NCBI GenBank assembly: GCA_049273855.1
Contig: JBASRN010000241.1
Span: forward strand, 1-8,647
Direction of reading: 5' to 3'
Source of the DNA: Onstottus_B sp049273855
GTDB lineage: Bacteria; Acidobacteriota; Blastocatellia; UBA7656
Length of the DNA: 8,647 nt
Shown here: positions 6,535-8,647 of the stretch, in pieces
Numbering within the stretch: the first letter of the stretch is position 1
Layout of the letters: each line of letters starts with the position of its first letter
Made by a program: the position numbers and the translations under genes
Notes under the pieces: generated by a model
Databases searched by the model: none
Told to the model about the DNA's origin: nothing
Seen by the model: the letters and a program-made list of their open reading frames with translations, nothing else

Positions 6535-7053
6535 ATGTCGGCGACTCGAACATCTTTGATTGCGATCTTGTTTGTCGGAATGACTGCGCTCGCAGCGACG
6601 CCGAAGATCGGTGATCGCGCTCCGCTGTTCAGTCTTCCGGCTGCTGATGGCAAAGCCATTGCTCTCAAGGACTATGCAGCCAGGAAGAAGGTGGTCCTCG
6701 TTTTTTTTCGAGGTTACTGGTGACCCTATTGCCGAAAACAGCTAGCCGGTCTGGCTGCTGCCTACGAAAAGTTGAAGGCCGAGGGCGGTGAAGTAATTGC
6801 GATCAGTGTGGACAAACCGGAGAAGAGCCTCGAGATGGCGCGCAAGCTCAAACTGCCGTTCCCGGTTCTTTCCGACCTTGATCACAAGGTCATCGACGCC
6901 TACGACCTCTACAACCTCGAAGGGAAGATTTCAAAGCCCGCGACATTCGTGTTGGACACTAAGGGCATAGTGCGCTGGTCGTTCTTCGAGGAGGATTATA
7001 AGATTCGACCGCTCGAGGATGTGCTTGTCGAGGAGCTGAAGAAGATCAAGTAG
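6535..7053 (+). CDS. Exported selenocysteine-containing redoxin (AhpC/TSA-like, UxxC active site; TGA 6721-6723 = Sec63)
   Basis: One frame reads through an in-frame TGA and gives a complete 172-aa thioredoxin-fold redoxin. Residues 1-20 form a signal peptide (short basic start, hydrophobic LIAILFVGMTALA, cleavage after A18-L-A20). Then come the redoxin N-terminus (KIGDRAPLFSLPAADGK), strand VVLVFFRGYW, Sec63-P-Y-C66, helix RKQLAGLAAAYEKLK, AISVD (89-93), and the cis-Pro loop K134-P135-ATFVLDTKG. Cys homologues read WCPYC here, so UGA falls exactly on the catalytic position. Sequence on both sides is family-like and free of other defects. A SECIS hairpin follows (6739-6760). TGA ends three other genes in the window, so UGA is not generally sense. 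Start ATG 6535 has AGGGG 4 nt upstream. It likely works in the cell envelope as a peroxidase or thiol-disulfide oxidoreductase. A recent nonsense mutation is the alternative. Expression needs selA, selB, selC and selD elsewhere in the genome. Confidence 0.87.
6696..6713 (+). other. Small hairpin with T8 loop just before the Sec codon
   Basis: CCTCG (6696-6700) and CGAGG (6709-6713) are perfect complements around eight T residues, 7 nt before the UGA. The T-run encodes part of Val and Phe-Phe in VVLVFFRG. The stem might slow the ribosome before the recoding site, or may be chance from the codons. The frame is intact through the homopolymer. Confidence 0.3.
6739..6760 (+). promoter_or_regulatory. 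Bacterial SECIS element (selenocysteine insertion hairpin)
   Basis: Pairs are C6739-G6760, A6740-U6759, G6741-C6758, C6742-G6757, then a single unpaired U6743, then A6744-U6756, G6745-C6755, C6746-G6754 and C6747-G6753, closing the loop GGUCU (6748-6752). The E. coli fdhF element, from established work, has bulged U17, four base pairs and a GGUC loop in which SelB reads the G and U. The bulge-to-loop distance is identical here. The apical loop begins 25 nt after the UGA, 6 nt (two codons) farther than in fdhF and within the spacing known for bacterial SECIS. The hairpin lies inside the coding sequence and encodes Gln-Leu-Ala-Gly-Leu-Ala-Ala. Confidence 0.85.
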
Positions 7054-7062
7054 CAGATGTCA

Positions 7063-7101
7063 TCGTGCGCCTCGCGAGGCTCCAGTATTCCGCGAGCACG
7101 A
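7063..7101. terminator. Hairpin between convergent genes (possible bidirectional terminator)
   Basis: TCGTGC (7063-7068) plus TCGCG (7072-7076) pair with CGCGAGCACGA (7091-7101), with a 3-nt bulge GCC on the left side and a 14-nt loop. A competing perfect 12-bp palindrome GCCTCGCGAGGC lies at 7069-7080. It fills the 56-nt space between the selenoprotein stop and the kinase stop on the other strand. It lacks a T-tract on either side, so the role is inferred from position and stem strength. Confidence 0.4.
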
Positions 7102-7109
7102 AGGGATCG

Positions 7110-8201
7110 TCAGGCGGCGCGAGTCTGTTCAAGCAGCTTGCGCGTCGAGTCGAAGCGATCCAGCTTTTTCATAGCCGCGAGCGCCCGGTCAAGCGCCGGC
7201 TCGACATAGGGCACGTACACCTGATTACCCGCGGCCGCCTGCGACGCGTAAGTGCCAATAGCTTTCAGCATTCGTTGCACCATCATCAAATCGAACTCTA
7301 TTCGAAACGCGCTAAGGTCCCCTAGAGGCGTGTTTGATCGCGATTTCACCTCGATGAACCGCTCGGTCAGCGCGCCGCCAAACTCGGGGTCCAGCGCCGC
7401 ATACGGATCACCTACGAGCGAAGCTACGTCGTAGGAAGCCGGCCCCATCCGAGCGTCCTGGTGGTCGATAATAAACATCTCCCCCTTGTGCATCATTAAG
7501 TTCCGCGCGTGGTAGTCGCGATGAGTCAGCACTCGCGGGCGCGCGGCAAGCTGAGAGCACATCACCTTGAAATCCTGCTGAACCGCATTGGCCGTCGCAG
7601 AGTCAAGCTTCACCCCAAGGTACTTGTTGAAGTAGTTCGCGAAGAAGAACCCCAACTCCCACCTGAGCTTTGCTTCGTCGAGAGCGAGACGCGAACATAT
7701 GGAATCGGCGTTGGTGGCGAGTTCTGTGGCCTCTTGAATCTGAACGACCATCTCAATCGCGCGATTGTAAGCGTCCGCCGTTTCGGCTCGCGAACGTTCG
7801 TTCAGCCAATCCTGAAGCCGCGTGTCGCCCACGTCCTCGATCAGCATCGCGCCGTCCGCGCCTGATGTTGCGACGACCGGCGGGACGGGGAGACCGGCTT
7901 CGAGAAAGAGTCGCGTCACCTCGATGTGCGCGCAAGGGTCGTTGGCAAACGTCAGCCGCGCCGATGGCTGATCGGCTTCAAGTCTTGCGAGTCTCACGGA
8001 AGCGCGTTCAGCTTCGTCAAACCGCGCTCGATAGACCGCGATGATCACGCTCGCGCCTTTCGCCCGCGCGCGAAAGTACTCGCGAGTCGACGCGTCTCCA
8101 GTGATTCGTTCGACCGAGGTCTCTTCTGGAGACGCGTTCAGGTACTCGGCCGCGAGCCGAACTACGTTCGATGACGGGCCTGGTTCGATTGTTGAAGCCA
8201 T
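7110..8201 (-). CDS. APH-fold sugar kinase, AmgK-like (363 aa)
   Basis: This is a phosphotransferase of the aminoglycoside/choline kinase fold. Visible motifs are the nucleotide-loop region ITGDASTREYFRA (33-45), the catalytic HRDYHARN (H227, D229, N234) and the Mg-binding IIDHQDA (D246, D249), followed by GPASYDVASLVGDPY. The IID.QDA..GP.SYD..SL..D.Y block is the pattern I associate with AmgK, the anomeric kinase that phosphorylates MurNAc/GlcNAc at C1 in peptidoglycan sugar salvage, rather than with drug-resistance enzymes. ATG 8201-8199 is preferred to an in-frame ATG at 8267. The longer form would run 67 nt into the upstream gene, and its extra residues look unlike the family. The chosen start lies 4 nt after the stop of the nucleotidyltransferase gene and has no clear Shine-Dalgarno sequence, which suggests translational coupling. 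It ends in TGA. Fold confidence is high; substrate is inferred from motif and neighbour. Confidence 0.85.
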   Translation of the reverse strand: MASTIEPGPSSNVVRLAAEYLNASPEETSVERITGDASTREYFRARAKGASVIIAVYRARFDEAERASVRLARLEADQPSARLTFANDPCAHIEVTRLFLEAGLPVPPVVATSGADGAMLIEDVGDTRLQDWLNERSRAETADAYNRAIEMVVQIQEATELATNADSICSRLALDEAKLRWELGFFFANYFNKYLGVKLDSATANAVQQDFKVMCSQLAARPRVLTHRDYHARNLMMHKGEMFIIDHQDARMGPASYDVASLVGDPYAALDPEFGGALTERFIEVKSRSNTPLGDLSAFRIEFDLMMVQRMLKAIGTYASQAAAGNQVYVPYVEPALDRALAAMKKLDRFDSTRKLLEQTRAA

Positions 8202-8205
8202 GCAT

Positions 8206-8647
8206 TCAGAACGGAACGATGAGGTTGTCCCCCACGATCTCTCCACGTTCAATTTCGCTGACGGCATCGCGTCTTACGACAACTGCCCGTTCGATCAGCG
8301 CGTCTTGCGGGATGCGCACTCCGCTGGCGAGGACTGATTGTTTCACCACTGCGCCGCGTTCAATAGTGACGTTGTCCCACAGCACCGAGTCTTCGACGAC
8401 TGCGCCTTCGTCGATCGAGCAGTGCTCACCCATGAGAACCGAACGGCGGTCCTGGCGCATCAACAACAGGCTCGCGTCGAAGTAGCGGGCGAGAGTGCTC
8501 ATTTCGTACCAGTTTCCTTTCGCTAAATGGGCGATCACGGGCTCGCCGGCTTCTATCGCGCGCGGATAGACGTGAATGGTCGAATGCGAGAAGCACCCGC
8601 GGGGAATATATTCGAAGATTCGCGGCGAAAGAACCTGAATCCCGGTG
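8206..8647 (-). CDS. Sugar-phosphate nucleotidyltransferase, C-terminal part (5' end outside window)
   Basis: The visible 146 residues begin TGIQVLSPRIFEYIPRG, typical of the middle of NDP-sugar pyrophosphorylases, and continue with YPRAIEAGEPVIAHLAKGNW and YEMSTLARYFDAS, the region after the catalytic core where relatives read W.DIGTP..Y. A left-handed beta-helix tail follows, with hexapeptide-type repeats (GEHCSIDEGAVVEDSVLWDN, then VTIERGAVVKQSVL). The enzyme would join a sugar 1-phosphate to UMP or GMP from the NTP. The N-terminal catalytic GXGXRL motif lies beyond the window, so the nucleotide cannot be inferred. Next to an AmgK-like kinase, a MurU-like role (MurNAc 1-phosphate uridylyltransferase) is attractive, but characterised MurU proteins are shorter and, as I recall, lack the beta-helix. 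A GlcNAc- or mannose-1-phosphate enzyme is possible. It ends in TGA. Confidence 0.85.
   Translation of the reverse strand, partial: TGIQVLSPRIFEYIPRGCFSHSTIHVYPRAIEAGEPVIAHLAKGNWYEMSTLARYFDASLLLMRQDRRSVLMGEHCSIDEGAVVEDSVLWDNVTIERGAVVKQSVLASGVRIPQDALIERAVVVRRDAVSEIERGEIVGDNLIVPF

Noticed and set aside
6721..6723. TGA read as Trp or Gly under a variant genetic code
   Set aside because: TGA ends citrate synthase, the kinase and the nucleotidyltransferase here, and the missing residue is Cys/Sec rather than Trp or Gly.
6535..7053. Redoxin as a pseudogene broken by a nonsense mutation
   Set aside because: There is only one interruption, exactly at the catalytic Cys codon, with an fdhF-like SECIS after it and no other decay. 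Kept as the alternative explanation.
8202..8267. N-terminal extension of the kinase from ATG 8267
   Set aside because: It would lie almost wholly inside the upstream nucleotidyltransferase gene in another frame. ATG 8201 just after that gene's stop is more natural.
1..8647. CRISPR array, tRNA/rRNA genes, prophage or insertion-sequence genes
   Set aside because: No regularly spaced direct repeats, no cloverleaf or rRNA signature and no transposase or integrase-like protein were seen. tRNA-Sec is not in the window.

Overview
This is a GC-rich bacterial chromosomal window (roughly 55-60% G+C by eye) with housekeeping-type genes on both strands. The gene style suits an environmental soil-type bacterium: a PEEFP-class P-type ATPase, a short citrate synthase, an AmgK-like kinase next to a sugar nucleotidyltransferase, and a dispersed palindromic repeat of a kind I associate with such genomes. 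My best guess is Acidobacteriota, perhaps Blastocatellia. That is inference from protein style, since the window holds no rRNA or other marker.

Layout from left to right. (1) 1-616 minus: an Ala/Arg/Asp-rich amphipathic-helix protein, cut off at the window edge. (2) 617-904: a divergent intergenic region with a candidate sigma-54 promoter facing right. (3) 905-3517 plus: a complete 870-aa P-type cation ATPase with an unusual M4 motif. (4) 3720-4175 and 4168-4962 plus: an overlapping pair, a MutT-like Nudix hydrolase followed by a SAM hydrolase (DUF62 family). (5) 4995-5090: a large imperfect inverted repeat. (6) 5239-6375 plus: citrate synthase, with a good sigma-70 promoter at 5131-5159. (7) 6535-7053 plus: an exported thioredoxin-fold redoxin with an in-frame UGA. 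(8) 7063-7101: a hairpin between converging genes. (9) 7110-8201 and 8206-8647 minus: a two-gene unit of a sugar nucleotidyltransferase (5' end outside the window) and an APH-fold sugar kinase, probably a MurU/AmgK-type cell-wall sugar salvage pair.

The main discovery is the redoxin. An automatic gene caller would split it into a 62-codon fragment and a downstream fragment, or call it a pseudogene. The in-frame TGA (6721-6723) sits exactly where the catalytic Cys of a CxxC redoxin belongs (FFRGYW-U-PYC). It is followed by a hairpin with a single bulged U, four base pairs and a GGUCU loop, which is the same architecture as the Escherichia coli fdhF SECIS. TGA is used as an ordinary stop by three other genes in the window, so general UGA reassignment is not the explanation. 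I conclude that this is a periplasmic selenoprotein with a UxxC active site.

The genes do not form one pathway. The Nudix and SAM hydrolase genes are translationally coupled and both act on nucleotide-type metabolites. The nucleotidyltransferase and kinase are coupled and probably act on consecutive steps. The ATPase, citrate synthase and selenoprotein look like independent transcription units.
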